From assembly GCA_043842855.1 (NCBI GenBank), contig JBBPJF010000001.1, forward strand, positions 1 to 64,000: DNA of 64,000 nt, read 5' to 3'. A program made the translations under genes and the position numbers. This document shows positions 23,845 through 34,040 of this stretch, in pieces. The notes beneath the pieces were generated by a model. It did not search any database. It was not told the DNA's origin and was given only the letters and a program-made list of their open reading frames with translations. Numbering within the stretch: the stretch's first letter is position 1; every line of letters begins with the position of its first letter. This DNA comes from QFNR01 sp043842855 (GTDB taxonomy: Bacteria; Pseudomonadota; Gammaproteobacteria; Burkholderiales; Neisseriaceae).

Positions 23845-26715
23845 TTAACTGGCTTGCTCCTGTACATCCTTACTCCTCTCTGGCAAGGGCAAAGTACAGC
23901 GTAGCTGTTTATCCCCATACACGTCATTTACTCGGCCTACTGACGGCCAATATTTATTTTCCTTAATAAACTCTAATGGATAAAAGGCTTCTTCTTTTGA
24001 ATAAGGATGAGTCCACTCTTTCATTAAACTACTAGCAGTGTGAGGCGCATGGACTAATGGGTTATCTTCTAAACTCCAGAGTCCTGCCTGGATTTTTTTA
24101 ACCTCCTTCTTCATTTGTTTCATCGCTAGAATAAAACGATCTAACTCTGCCTTACTCTCACTTTCTGTAGGCTCGATCATAAACGTTCCAGCTACTGGGA
24201 AAGACATAGTTGGTGCATGAAAACCAAAGTCTATCAATCTTTTTGCAAAATCTACTTCACTAATCCCCACAGTTTGCTTAAAAGGTCTTAAATCTACAAT
24301 ACATTCGTGAGCTACCCAACCATTTTTACCCGTATACAAAATGGGAAAGTCGCCTTTCAATTCGTGAGCTAAATAGTTAGCACTTAGTAAAGCTTGCTTG
24401 GTGGCAGCTAGAAGGCCCTCTCTTCCCATTAAGGTCAAATACATCCATGTAATAATTAATACCCCTGCAGAACCATAGGGTGCGGCTGCCACTGCCCCCA
24501 TCTCTGGCTGAAGTTTATTCACCGGAATAATACTATGACTAGGCAAATAAGGCTTCAAATGTTCCTTTACACCAATCGGACCCACTCCGGGCCCTCCCCC
24601 CCCGTGAGGAATACAAAAAGTTTTATGCAAATTCATATGTAATACATCTGCACCAATATCAGCAGGTCGTATTAAACCTACTTGTGCATTTAAGTTAGCA
24701 CCATCCATGTAAACTTGACCACCATACTTATGGACTAGCTCGCAAATCTTTTCTATGGAATCCTCAAAAACACCATGAGTGGAAGGGTACGTGATCATCA
24801 GCGCTGCCAACTCGTCTGCGTGTTGACGTACTTTGCTTTCTAGATCGTCGATATCTACATTACCTGCCTCATCACAAGCCACTACTACTACCTTTAAGCC
24901 GGCCATTTGGGCACTAGCAGGATTAGTTCCGTGTGCTGATTTTGGTATAAGGCAAACTTTTCGATGAGCTTGACCTAGCGCCTCCAAATACCGTCGTATG
25001 ACTACCAGGCCTGCATACTCCCCTTGAGCACCTGAATTGGGTTGAACCGAGATAGCATCGAAACCTGTAATTGCTCGAAGTTTGTGCTCAAGTTCTTCTA
25101 TCAAAGTTAAATAGCCTGCAACTTGCTCCGCTGGAGCAAAAGGATGGATATTGGTCAGCCCCTCCCAAGTTAATGGCAACATTTCTGTAGCGCTATTTAA
25201 TTTCATTGTGCAACTACCTAATGAAATCATGCTACGCGTCAGGGAAATATCACGGCCTGCTAACCTTTTTAGATAACGTAGCATCTCATGTTCAGTATGA
25301 TAAGCATGAAAAACTGGATGCGTTAGGATACTGTCTCGTCTCAGGTAACTTTCCGGCAAGGTACCCTTAAGTTCCTCAGGCAGCGCTATTTTTTCGCCTG
25401 TGAAAAGCTCAACCAGAGTTCCCCACTCTTCTTCACTAGAGCACTCACTAAAAGCCACAATAAGCGTTTTTTTATCTAAACGCCCTAAATTGATTCGATG
25501 GCTGCGTGCACTTTGCATTAAAGCTTCCACATCACCCTCATACTCAACGCAAACAGTGTCAAAGAATACTTGATGTTTGACTATAATCAGTGGATTTTTA
25601 CTGATAGCGCGCGCAAAACTACTCGCCATGAGATGCAACCGTTGGGCAATCTTTTTAAGCCTTACAGGGCCGTGATAGACTGCATAAAACCCTGCAAGAA
25701 TAGCCAGTAGTGCTTGAGCAGTGCAAATGTTTGAAGTAGCTTTTTCTCTTCGAATGTGCTGCTCCCTGGTCTGTAGAGCCATTCTAAATGCTAACTTACC
25801 TTCTTGATCAACGGAAACGCCAATTAAACGTCCTGGAGCCATTCTTCGGTATTCCTCTTTGAAAGCAAAAAAGGCCGCATGTGGTCCACCAAAACTCATA
25901 GGAACTCCAAAACGCTGACTACTACCTAACACAATATCTGCACCCAGCATTCCAGGAGATTTCAGTAACACAAGGCTCATGATGTCAGCTGCTACCGCTG
26001 TCACAATACCTTTTTGCGAGAGATGCTTAAGCACCATTTCAAGCTCTAATACATCTCCTTCTAGACCGGTATACTGCAGAATTGCTCCGAAAAACTCCCC
26101 CTGTATAGGCTCCATCACATCAGCAGTTACTAACTCAAACTCAAAGTATTTTGCTCGTGTCTTTAATACGTCAAGGGTTTGTGGATAGATACGTTTATCT
26201 ACTAAGAAACGTTTACTTGGAGATTTACTAATTCTTCTAGCCATAGCCATGGCTTCTGCTGCTGCAGTAGCTTCATCTAACAAAGAAGCATTCGCCATTG
26301 CCATCCCTGTCAAGTCAATACATACTTGCTGAAAAGTTAACAGTGCCTCCAATCGACCTTGAGAAACTTCTGCCTGATAAGGCGTGTAAGGCGTATACCA
26401 TTCTGGGTTTTCTAGTACATTACGTAAGATTACCGATGGCATCACAGTAGGATAGTAACCCTGTCCGATATAACTTCTGAATAACTGGTTTTTTGCTACT
26501 AAAGCCTTAGCTGCCGCTAAGGCTTCTGATTCAGTCTTTCCTTCAGGCAACTCTAACTCCGCTTGGAAACGCACTGACGAAGGGATCACTGCACTGATAA
26601 AACTTTCCCAGTCTGAAAAACCCAAGCTCGCCAAAACAAGCTGCTGCTCTTGTGGGGACATCCCCACATGCCGCGATACAAAATCCTCTCCTGCGAATAA
26701 CTCTGAAACCTTCAT
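23845..26715 (-). CDS. gcvP: Glycine dehydrogenase (decarboxylating), P protein
   Basis: This 956-residue single-chain PLP enzyme decarboxylates glycine and passes the aminomethyl group to lipoyl GcvH, feeding one-carbon units to folate. The N-terminal half starts with FVSRHVGMSPQEQQ. The C-terminal half holds the PLP lysine in HMNLHKTFCIPHGGGGPG near residue 698 and SISVQPNSGAQGEYAG-like text before it. Length equals the fused form. It is a single gene here: gcvT and gcvH are absent on both sides, so they must lie elsewhere if the system works. I saw no glycine riboswitch in the 160 bases upstream. Confidence 0.97.
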   Translation of the reverse strand: MKVSELFAGEDFVSRHVGMSPQEQQLVLASLGFSDWESFISAVIPSSVRFQAELELPEGKTESEALAAAKALVAKNQLFRSYIGQGYYPTVMPSVILRNVLENPEWYTPYTPYQAEVSQGRLEALLTFQQVCIDLTGMAMANASLLDEATAAAEAMAMARRISKSPSKRFLVDKRIYPQTLDVLKTRAKYFEFELVTADVMEPIQGEFFGAILQYTGLEGDVLELEMVLKHLSQKGIVTAVAADIMSLVLLKSPGMLGADIVLGSSQRFGVPMSFGGPHAAFFAFKEEYRRMAPGRLIGVSVDQEGKLAFRMALQTREQHIRREKATSNICTAQALLAILAGFYAVYHGPVRLKKIAQRLHLMASSFARAISKNPLIIVKHQVFFDTVCVEYEGDVEALMQSARSHRINLGRLDKKTLIVAFSECSSEEEWGTLVELFTGEKIALPEELKGTLPESYLRRDSILTHPVFHAYHTEHEMLRYLKRLAGRDISLTRSMISLGSCTMKLNSATEMLPLTWEGLTNIHPFAPAEQVAGYLTLIEELEHKLRAITGFDAISVQPNSGAQGEYAGLVVIRRYLEALGQAHRKVCLIPKSAHGTNPASAQMAGLKVVVVACDEAGNVDIDDLESKVRQHADELAALMITYPSTHGVFEDSIEKICELVHKYGGQVYMDGANLNAQVGLIRPADIGADVLHMNLHKTFCIPHGGGGPGVGPIGVKEHLKPYLPSHSIIPVNKLQPEMGAVAAAPYGSAGVLIITWMYLTLMGREGLLAATKQALLSANYLAHELKGDFPILYTGKNGWVAHECIVDLRPFKQTVGISEVDFAKRLIDFGFHAPTMSFPVAGTFMIEPTESESKAELDRFILAMKQMKKEVKKIQAGLWSLEDNPLVHAPHTASSLMKEWTHPYSKEEAFYPLEFIKENKYWPSVGRVNDVYGDKQLRCTLPLPERSKDVQEQAS

Positions 26716-26875
26716 CTACATTCTCCAAAAGCACCTACTACTCTTAGTCTACTCAACTTACAGCAAAACAGACGGTACCTAACCTCGCTTACTGTACTCC
26801 AAAAATCCACTGAAACCTATATTCAATTTAGCTTTTTCCACCTCTCACAGCCTAAATTAGGCCACGTCGAATGAT

Positions 26876-27964
26876 CTAGCCCTCTTCAGATTCTAAAATA
26901 ACCTTTAAATCCAATGGGCTGACCGTAGCTTTAACTACAGCTTTTCCAATACCCTCTAGGGTGACAAAGCGCATCCTTCCTTCACGAACTTTCTTGTCGT
27001 GCTGAAAACCATCCATCCATCTCTCTAAGGGAATGGCGGGCAACTTAGTTGGTAGCTGAGCTCGTTTAAGGAGGTTTTCAATACGATCTAATTCTATCCG
27101 AGTCAATTGCCCATAATGATAAGATAACCTAGCAGCCAATTTCAGACCGATTGCTACTGCTTCTCCGTGGAGCCAGTTCCCGTAGCCTAACTCTAACTCT
27201 ATTACATGTGCAAAAGTATGGCCAAGATTAAGAAGTGCACGAACCCCTGCTTCTTTCTCATCTTGTGAGACAATTTCTGCTTTCATTCGGCAACAGGTCA
27301 ACAAAATTTGACGAACTGCTATCAAATCTAGTTGATTAACTTGTTCTATATTCTCTTGCAACCATTCAAAAAAAACAGCGTCCCCTAACAAGGCATATTT
27401 AATCACTTCAGCCATACCAGCAGCAAACTCACGAGCGGGCAGAGTGTTTAATACATCTTGAGCAATTAATACCACCCGGGGCTGGTAAAAAGCCCCTATC
27501 ATATTTTTACCTAACGGATGATTGACGGCCGTCTTTCCCCCTATAGAGGAGTCTACCTGACTAAGGAGGGTGGTCGGTATTTGAATAAAAGCTACACCTC
27601 TTTGGTAAGTGGCCGCAGCAAACCCTACCGTATCACCAATCACCCCACCACCAAGCGCGATTATAGTCGCACTCCTATCTATATGATTTGCTAGTAATGC
27701 ATCATAAATACTATTAAGCGTCTCAAAATTTTTGAAAGCCTCCCCATCTGGTAAAATGACTACCAGCGGTTTTAGACCTTTTTCTTCTAATGCCTCTTTT
27801 ACAGGCTGCAGGTACCATTGCTTAACCACAGCATTAGTCACCACCACTACCTGAGAAGTAACCCAAGTCCCTAACTGCTCCTTTAGAAGCATCCTCAAAC
27901 TATCTGCAAAATAAATAGGATATTCTGCAGAGCTAGTCTTCACTATTAGTTTATCAACTTGCAA
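26876..27964 (-). CDS. aroB: 3-dehydroquinate synthase
   Basis: This 362-residue NAD-dependent enzyme converts DAHP to 3-dehydroquinate in the shikimate pathway. Visible motifs are LPDGEAFKNFETLN, ALGGGVIGDTVGFAAATYQRG, IPTTLLSQVDSSIGGKTAVNHPLGKNMIG and the zinc ligands in LNLGHTFAHVIE and LHGEAVAIG. Length is normal. Its start overlaps the end of aroK by 11 bases, so the two shikimate genes are coupled and follow the pil genes, the common proteobacterial arrangement. Confidence 0.97.
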   Translation of the reverse strand: MQVDKLIVKTSSAEYPIYFADSLRMLLKEQLGTWVTSQVVVVTNAVVKQWYLQPVKEALEEKGLKPLVVILPDGEAFKNFETLNSIYDALLANHIDRSATIIALGGGVIGDTVGFAAATYQRGVAFIQIPTTLLSQVDSSIGGKTAVNHPLGKNMIGAFYQPRVVLIAQDVLNTLPAREFAAGMAEVIKYALLGDAVFFEWLQENIEQVNQLDLIAVRQILLTCCRMKAEIVSQDEKEAGVRALLNLGHTFAHVIELELGYGNWLHGEAVAIGLKLAARLSYHYGQLTRIELDRIENLLKRAQLPTKLPAIPLERWMDGFQHDKKVREGRMRFVTLEGIGKAVVKATVSPLDLKVILESEEG

Positions 27965-28514
27965 GTAATCGTTTCCTAGTCTGAATCATTTTGATCAATC
28001 GATCGGCACAATAGGAGGAAGCCAGGGCAGTAGCCCGTACGGGATAATTCAAGTCTGAAATCGAACGATAGAGCGGTGCCCTCTCACGATACAGCTCCTG
28101 AAGTTTTTTCAATCTATCGCTACCCTCCAATAAAGGCCTAGAACTATCATTTCTCAAGCGAACCAACAAGTCAGCCGGAACGCTCTCTAAGTAGACCACA
28201 AATCCGGTCAAACTAAGAAGCTTTCTATTATCCTCATCGAGCACCGATCCACCTCCAGTAGCCAGCACTATGGATTGCTTAGAGGTCAACTCACAAATAA
28301 CCTGTTTTTCACGGCGCCGGAATCCCGCTTCTCCCTCTAACTCAAAAATGGTCTCGATAGAAACTCCCGTTTTATTCATTAGAAAATGATCAGAATCAAA
28401 AAAAACCCTATCTAATCTTTTTGCAAGCAAACGCCCCAGAGTAGTCTTACCAGACCCAGGTAAGCCAATCAAATAAACATTAAACTCTCTTTGATCTCTC
28501 AATATGGATTCCAC
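27954..28514 (-). CDS. aroK: Shikimate kinase
   Basis: This 186-residue P-loop kinase phosphorylates shikimate at the 3-position. The Walker A motif GLPGSGKTTLGR is at residues 17-28, the shikimate-binding FFDSDHFL (Asp pair) and GFRRREKQV follow, then ATGGGSVLDEDNR and the lid arginine in RNDSSRPLL. It lies 15 bases after pilQ and overlaps aroB by 11, so it belongs to the pilMNOPQ-aroKB operon. Confidence 0.96.
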   Translation of the reverse strand: MESILRDQREFNVYLIGLPGSGKTTLGRLLAKRLDRVFFDSDHFLMNKTGVSIETIFELEGEAGFRRREKQVICELTSKQSIVLATGGGSVLDEDNRKLLSLTGFVVYLESVPADLLVRLRNDSSRPLLEGSDRLKKLQELYRERAPLYRSISDLNYPVRATALASSYCADRLIKMIQTRKRLLAS

Positions 28515-28529
28515 ACCTATATCGTATCT

Positions 28530-30641
28530 CTAGTACTCTAGTTTGCCTAGAGAACTTCTCACAATCTGTGGAGTTAAAAAGATTAAAACTTGCCGACGCT
28601 CACTACTCTTATCCTTAGTTTTAAAAAGATTTCCTAGGAGGGGAATATCTCCCAACAAAGGTACTTTTCGAACATTTTCAGAATTATTTTCGTCATATAT
28701 ACCCCCCAAAACCAGCGTTCCCCCATCTTCAATCATAGCTTTAGTAGTTAGCTTCTTCACACTGATGGAACCATCTTGGGGATTGGGTGTATCTTTGTCC
28801 ACTTCTACCTCCAAAATTACTTGCCCATCCGGTGTGATATGTGGGGTTACAGTCAAACCCGTTACCGCACGCTTGAACTGGGTTGCATAACCCTCATCTT
28901 CACCTTGTTTCACGCGGTACGGAACATCAACTCCATCCTCTAAGGAAGCCTTTTCTCCATTAAGCATCAATACATTAGGAGAAGAAATAATTTTGGCTTG
29001 TCCTTCCTCTTGCATGGCTGCAATAGCTAAGGAAACCACAGCGCTATCCTTAGTATAGCCTAAAGATAGTCCACTGTACCCTGCTCCCATACTCAGTGGA
29101 AAATTAATATTAGCAGGTAGCAAACCAGCTGTAGCGCCCTCGCCTTGACCAACTAGTGCGCCCCCATAAGTAAATCTCCCATTCTGTACACTAGTACGGA
29201 GGCTTAGTCCCAAATTTCTCGCGTACGAATCCCGAACTTCTACTATCCGAGCTGAAACCATGACCTGATCGCTGGGAATATCAATCTGTTGTAACATTCT
29301 ACTAAATTTATCCAAATTAGCAGGTATATCAGTAACGATTAACGTTCCTGTACTAGAATCAGCTACAACCGAACCACGCTTGGATAAAATAGTTTCCTCC
29401 GAGTTAGATCCAGTTTTCTCCAGCATTTTTTTGACGCCTTCTGCATCCTTATATTTCAAGCGAAAGGTACGCGATTGCAGCCCCCCCATTTCCAGTTGCT
29501 CTTTTTGCAGCGTCAGTTGCTCCTTATCCCTTTTATTTAGCTCGGTTTTAGGGGCAATATTAACTATAGAACCTATCCGAGTCATTCCCAAGTCTTTGGC
29601 TTCCAAAATGAGATTAAGCGCTTCCTCCCAACGTACATTTTTTAGTTTCAAGGATAACTTTCCTTTAACCGAATCGCTAGCTACAATGTTAATCCCTGCT
29701 TCTTTAGCTAGGATTTGTAAGACAGTTCGCACATCTACGTCTTGAAAATCAAAAGAAACCCTACCTCCCTTTTGTCGAGCAAAAAATTTAGACCGCTCAA
29801 CAGATAGATCCTGACCTTTCCCCAGTATGTCCCCTTTACCGTGAAGATCTACTACAATCTGGGCCCCTGTATCGTGCAGCTTGTAATCCCAATTACCCCC
29901 ATTATTATAGATACTAACAACAGCATCATTACCTAACTTATCAACCTCTACCCTCCTAACTAAGCTATTGTAAGCACTCAAATCATAGGTATTTTGTGCA
30001 CTGTTAAGCAGGGGATAATTCCTCAAAGTTAGCTGAAGCCTATCATTAGACTGCTTGACTTGAGCAGGTGAATGCCTACTTAATTTTAAGATCACTGCTC
30101 CTTGGTCTGTTCCACTGTTTTTATAGTCGACTCTAAGCGGCTTCTGCCAAGCAAGCGTACTAACCGAACTAACTTTTTTCGGCGACGCAAAAGAAGTATT
30201 TTGGTTATTTAGGTCCTTTAGAGGTATATGCCGAGAGTTAATTTCCGTAGCGGCGGAATCGCCCGAGGGACGGATATATAGCCAAATCTCTTCTCCTTTT
30301 TGAACCAGTCTGTAACCCGCCTGCTGTCGCAACTGAACAGTGACTTGGAGCAAATCATTATCTTGATCTACAGCAATAGAAGATAGAACAGGGTCATTGT
30401 AATTAAGCACTGGATGCGTTAGCAAAGACCTCGCTCCCCTGAAACTGAGTGTCACTTGAGGTTCGCCCTTTCTTGCAACTGCCTTAGGTAAGATCACTCC
30501 ACCATTGAACTTAATTTTGACGATGCGTTTTTCCTTTACCCCTGCTAGTTCAATTTTAGCAATGTCCCCCGCCAGAGCAAACTGGGTCATTAATGTTCCC
30601 ACCAATAACGGAGCCGCTTTTTTTACAAAATTTCCCATCAT
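28530..30641 (-). CDS. pilQ: Type IV pilus secretin PilQ
   Basis: PilQ forms the outer-membrane channel through which type IV pili pass and may also take up DNA in competence. The 703-residue protein has a signal peptide (cleavage near residue 24, FALAG), two N-terminal AMIN-type domains (about 28-115 and 170-270) that bind peptidoglycan, an STN/N0 domain from about 293 (VSFDFQDVDVRTVLQILAKE), a secretin N domain near 390-455 and the conserved secretin core from about 460 to the end (VPLLGDIPLLGNLFKTK). Length and order are standard. It is the last pil gene before aroK. Confidence 0.96.
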   Translation of the reverse strand: MMGNFVKKAAPLLVGTLMTQFALAGDIAKIELAGVKEKRIVKIKFNGGVILPKAVARKGEPQVTLSFRGARSLLTHPVLNYNDPVLSSIAVDQDNDLLQVTVQLRQQAGYRLVQKGEEIWLYIRPSGDSAATEINSRHIPLKDLNNQNTSFASPKKVSSVSTLAWQKPLRVDYKNSGTDQGAVILKLSRHSPAQVKQSNDRLQLTLRNYPLLNSAQNTYDLSAYNSLVRRVEVDKLGNDAVVSIYNNGGNWDYKLHDTGAQIVVDLHGKGDILGKGQDLSVERSKFFARQKGGRVSFDFQDVDVRTVLQILAKEAGINIVASDSVKGKLSLKLKNVRWEEALNLILEAKDLGMTRIGSIVNIAPKTELNKRDKEQLTLQKEQLEMGGLQSRTFRLKYKDAEGVKKMLEKTGSNSEETILSKRGSVVADSSTGTLIVTDIPANLDKFSRMLQQIDIPSDQVMVSARIVEVRDSYARNLGLSLRTSVQNGRFTYGGALVGQGEGATAGLLPANINFPLSMGAGYSGLSLGYTKDSAVVSLAIAAMQEEGQAKIISSPNVLMLNGEKASLEDGVDVPYRVKQGEDEGYATQFKRAVTGLTVTPHITPDGQVILEVEVDKDTPNPQDGSISVKKLTTKAMIEDGGTLVLGGIYDENNSENVRKVPLLGDIPLLGNLFKTKDKSSERRQVLIFLTPQIVRSSLGKLEY

Positions 30642-30676
30642 TCCCCCACCCTATATCTCATTAACTTCAAATGTGC

Positions 30677-31201
30677 CTAATTTATAGAATTCTCAGTACT
30701 AGTTTTATCCGAACTATCAGTAGCACTCCTGTCTAGTTGTGTCTCACTATCCGTCCAGCTTCCATCTGTATTTTCTATCTTTTCTAAAATACTAATCTTC
30801 TTGGGAGTAATTGCTAATACTTTGCCATACCTCTTCCCAATAGGAGTATTCTGATATACCGTGTACACGTGATCATCTACTCTAACGTAAGCCTGGATTC
30901 GAGCCCCTTTCTTCAAATAACCCACATATTGCATTTGTTCCAAGTCAAAATTTTCTAATATTCCCTTAGTACCATGATCCCCTGAGAAGGCAGATAACCT
31001 CATTTTGGCTGGATTAAACGGATGAATGACAGCCGGTATACCCAGCTTATAACTACTTTCACTAGGTACTGAATAACTAACAGTATGCCTAGGAATTGCA
31101 GTAATTGCTTTCTGCTGTGCCGCCATCCACTGGTCTAGATCCCCTCCGCCACAGCTAGTCAATAACCACAACATTGAAAAAAGAAGCGCAGCAGTTCTCA
31201 T
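30677..31201 (-). CDS. pilP: Type IV pilus assembly lipoprotein PilP
   Basis: PilP is an inner-membrane lipoprotein that links the PilN/PilO platform to the PilQ secretin. The 174-residue precursor has a lipobox LLTSC with C17. The folded C-terminal beta domain contains MQYVGYLKKGARIQAYVRVDD, shared by PilP proteins (residues given here in part), and ends in a Ser/Thr-rich tail. It sits between pilO (43-base gap) and pilQ (35-base gap). Confidence 0.93.
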   Translation of the reverse strand: MRTAALLFSMLWLLTSCGGGDLDQWMAAQQKAITAIPRHTVSYSVPSESSYKLGIPAVIHPFNPAKMRLSAFSGDHGTKGILENFDLEQMQYVGYLKKGARIQAYVRVDDHVYTVYQNTPIGKRYGKVLAITPKKISILEKIENTDGSWTDSETQLDRSATDSSDKTSTENSIN

Positions 31202-31244
31202 AATTTATACCCAATCACTTACAGTCGTTTATCCCTATTTATCC

Positions 31245-31898
31245 CTACCTTTTAGCCTGGTAGGTATTGGCTACTACTTTCAGATGCAACACTGGTTCAG
31301 TGGAACCTCTCACAGATGTAACATTCGAAAAACTTTCACTATTTTCGCTGTCCAAAGATAAAGTGAAATCAGTAAGGATGACGACTGTACTTAACTTACC
31401 CAAATCTAAACAAAAACGCTCCAATTGCAGATAGGTCCCCTTCACCTCTATTTCATAAGCACCAACAATAAGCGGACCATCTTCTTTCACTTCTAAATGT
31501 CTATTCACCGCTATTCTAAGGCCATTCTTAGCCCCTGCCTCATAAAATTCCTGAACTATATCCGCAGCAGAAATATTGCCTGATAATTGATTCAACAGAC
31601 TCCCTGAAGACTGCTTAATAGCCTCGATTTCTCGTCTCAAGCTAGGCACTCCAGCAAGTTTTTCCAAATTCACCACATAACTCTTTTTAAGCTGCTCTTC
31701 TTGTAACTGTCGCTCAGAAAGCTCGCTAGGTAAATGAGAAAGTAACAGCCAGTAAACTAAAATAAAGAATAGTGCCCCAAACAACAAAGCAATCACCAAT
31801 TGGTGATTTTTCTTCAACAAATACAATTGTCGTAGATCGGCTTCCTGGATACCAACGCTTACCGCATCCAATTCCTGGTTAGTGGGGTAATAACGCAT
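31245..31898 (-). CDS. pilO: Type IV pilus inner-membrane platform protein PilO
   Basis: This 217-residue single-pass membrane protein pairs with PilN to form the pilus alignment complex. The membrane segment is at about residues 33-52, followed by a coiled-coil stretch (ELSERQLQEEQLKKSYVVNL in part) and a ferredoxin-like periplasmic domain. It ends with a conserved strand (LHLKVVANTY). Gene order pilM-N-O-P-Q identifies it. Confidence 0.93.
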   Translation of the reverse strand: MRYYPTNQELDAVSVGIQEADLRQLYLLKKNHQLVIALLFGALFFILVYWLLLSHLPSELSERQLQEEQLKKSYVVNLEKLAGVPSLRREIEAIKQSSGSLLNQLSGNISAADIVQEFYEAGAKNGLRIAVNRHLEVKEDGPLIVGAYEIEVKGTYLQLERFCLDLGKLSTVVILTDFTLSLDSENSESFSNVTSVRGSTEPVLHLKVVANTYQAKR

Positions 31899-31917
31899 AT
31901 GTCCTCCTCATCATCTC

Positions 31918-32544
31918 CTACCTAGCCCCCTCCGTATTTTCCTGCTGGTTTATGTCTGAATGTACAACCTCATCTGCAGCGGGAGTCATTGGGTTCTCTG
32001 CGAAAGTAACCGTTATAGTGAACTGTTGGAGACCTTTACTGCTTTTAATCTCATTCATCACTGGTGTATTTTCAAATAAACCGCTTGATCCTATTTGATT
32101 TAGGAAGAGAGCTACTCTACTATCACTAATTGCCTGTCCATGGATTAAATATTCAATCTTTCCTGTCTGCTGTCCTGGTTCAATTTTTAGTAACTGAACG
32201 CCTTTGGGAACAATCCGATCCAGTACGTCCATCATTTGAGCTACTGCAAACCTCCCACTTTGAAGACTTTCTAGATACTTACGCTGGGCTAAAAGCTTAG
32301 TCTTCCACGCTTGCATTTGCTTAAACTCATGTAGCTCGTCATCCATTCTAGAAAGGTTAGCCTGTAGTAGGTTGATTCTATCAGCAGCAACGCTATTTGC
32401 CCTGTCAAGAAAGTAGTACAGGAGCCCGCTTAAAAGCAAGGCTAACGCTGCAGCCGCCAGTAACAGTCTAATAAAATCCTGCTTCTTTGTAGCTCGGGCT
32501 GCCTCCCGATAAGGCAGTAGATTGACTCTGATGAGCTTGATCAT
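31918..32544 (-). CDS. pilN: Type IV pilus inner-membrane platform protein PilN
   Basis: This 208-residue protein carries at its N-terminus the short cytosolic motif IRVNLLPYREA (residues 5-15) that docks into PilM. A membrane helix spans about 27-47, a coiled-coil lies at 50-95 and a small periplasmic domain follows. A Glu/Gln-rich tail ends it. Its start overlaps pilM by four bases. Confidence 0.94.
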   Translation of the reverse strand: MIKLIRVNLLPYREAARATKKQDFIRLLLAAAALALLLSGLLYYFLDRANSVAADRINLLQANLSRMDDELHEFKQMQAWKTKLLAQRKYLESLQSGRFAVAQMMDVLDRIVPKGVQLLKIEPGQQTGKIEYLIHGQAISDSRVALFLNQIGSSGLFENTPVMNEIKSSKGLQQFTITVTFAENPMTPAADEVVHSDINQQENTEGAR

Positions 32545-33620
32545 AAAAAACCTCTCAAAGCTAGTCCAAAAGGTATGGTTAAAGCAAAGGCATCATTCTT
32601 TAATGGTTCTTTGGTACCCTTTTGGGCAACTTCAACTGGATTAAGCACTGAGACAGGCACAGAAAGTAATTCTTGTAGTTTTTTCTCTATTACAGGATTT
32701 TTAGCCCCTATACCTGTTAAAAAAATACGTTCTACTTCTGAAGTTTCATCTGCGCCTAAGGTATGCTCATGTGCGCTGAAAAGACCGACTGAACGATTAA
32801 TCTCCTGAACCAAGGGTTCTATGGCTTCTTCCGCGTGACGATCAAAATACAATTCTTCATAAACTAATTTATGCAATTCTGTGCCCTGCCAATTCGAGTA
32901 CTCCGGCATACTGGAGAAAAGCTGGACAATCCCTACAGGGAGTTCATTAGCATAAAGTATCTTTCCTCTCCTAGAAAAAACTACTTGTGTAGAATAGAGT
33001 CCAATGTGATAAACGGCAATTAATTCCTCTTCAGCCTCTGGAAGACTACGGTTAATCCAGCAAGAAAAAGCGTTAACTAAGGCAACGGCCTCAACATCCA
33101 AACACCTAAGTGTAAGGTCAGATACCTCCACAAGATAGGCACGGCTTTCCACGTCAGTTAACTTTGCCATCGCCAATAACATGTTATTTTTTGTTTCTGG
33201 CTCACCACACATAAAGTAGTCAAAAGTAATTTCACTGAGATCTGCAACCTTACCCGCTCTAAATTCAGCCTCTGACTCCATACTATGGCCCTCTTCGACA
33301 CGATAATCGAAATACTCCATAGTCACCAAAGGCTGCGGTAAAGAAAGCACTAATTGATCTGTATATCTGGAAAAGTCTCTAGCGAGGCCAATTAAAGTAG
33401 AGGCTAAGTCGTCCATTTCAATAATTTTTCCATTGGAAACTACCCCGCTCTTCAGTAAAACTGATCTATAAGAATCAAGCTGGACAAAATCATCCCAACG
33501 CTTGAGCAAGACATATGACATACTAAAGTCATCAAAAGAAACGCCCACCGAATAAGGGACTTGATTTTCCTGGGTAGCACCTGCACGCAAATGCCCACCA
33601 AAAAATTTTTTAAACATCAA
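32541..33620 (-). CDS. pilM: Type IV pilus assembly ATPase-like protein PilM
   Basis: This 359-residue cytosolic actin-like protein binds the PilN N-terminus and connects the pilus platform to the motor. The actin-fold nucleotide pocket is seen in GVSFDDFSMSYVLLK near residue 27 and in IFLTGIGAKNPVIEKKL near 300. Similarity is lower than for pilQ, and the identity rests partly on position as first gene of pilMNOPQ and on its length. mrcA is divergent from it, as in many proteobacteria. Confidence 0.9.
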   Translation of the reverse strand: MMFKKFFGGHLRAGATQENQVPYSVGVSFDDFSMSYVLLKRWDDFVQLDSYRSVLLKSGVVSNGKIIEMDDLASTLIGLARDFSRYTDQLVLSLPQPLVTMEYFDYRVEEGHSMESEAEFRAGKVADLSEITFDYFMCGEPETKNNMLLAMAKLTDVESRAYLVEVSDLTLRCLDVEAVALVNAFSCWINRSLPEAEEELIAVYHIGLYSTQVVFSRRGKILYANELPVGIVQLFSSMPEYSNWQGTELHKLVYEELYFDRHAEEAIEPLVQEINRSVGLFSAHEHTLGADETSEVERIFLTGIGAKNPVIEKKLQELLSVPVSVLNPVEVAQKGTKEPLKNDAFALTIPFGLALRGFL

Positions 33621-34040
33621 CGCCTTCTCCCTCGCTTCACTCAGGCTTCAGCCTAATACACTGGTAAATTCCACTCATAATAAAGTCATTCCCTAACAGG
33701 ACCACTCCCTGGTACCCGCATACTTTAGCAACATTACGCATTTTTCCAAAGATTTTTTTCCTTTAAAATTCAATTTTTCAGTGTATTTAAAGTAGAATGA
33801 GACATATTATCAACGGGGCACTTTGACCCAGGCTTACCAAGAATCCCCAACCTGCTCGCACTAAACAAAGTGGATAGCAACTGCCTTGCAAGGAAGCTTA
33901 GCCAACTTCTTTATACTGGCTGGTGAAGCTAGCTTTATCTGCTAGGTTACCGGACTTAAACGCATAGGGCTTAGTAACCCCATTTTAAAAAATCGTGTAC
34001 AATCGCGGGATTATAGCGCTCACGTTCTACTCATGCCGAC
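33621..34040. other. Divergent intergenic region between pilM and mrcA
   Basis: This 420-base gap must hold the promoters of the pil-aro operon (leftward) and of mrcA (rightward). A TACAAT element at 33998-34003 is a possible mrcA -10 box, without a clear -35. The remainder shows no gene or RNA that I recognise. Confidence 0.45.

Noticed and set aside
26716..26875. Possible glycine riboswitch before gcvP
   Set aside because: The conserved aptamer cores were not found in this 160-base region.
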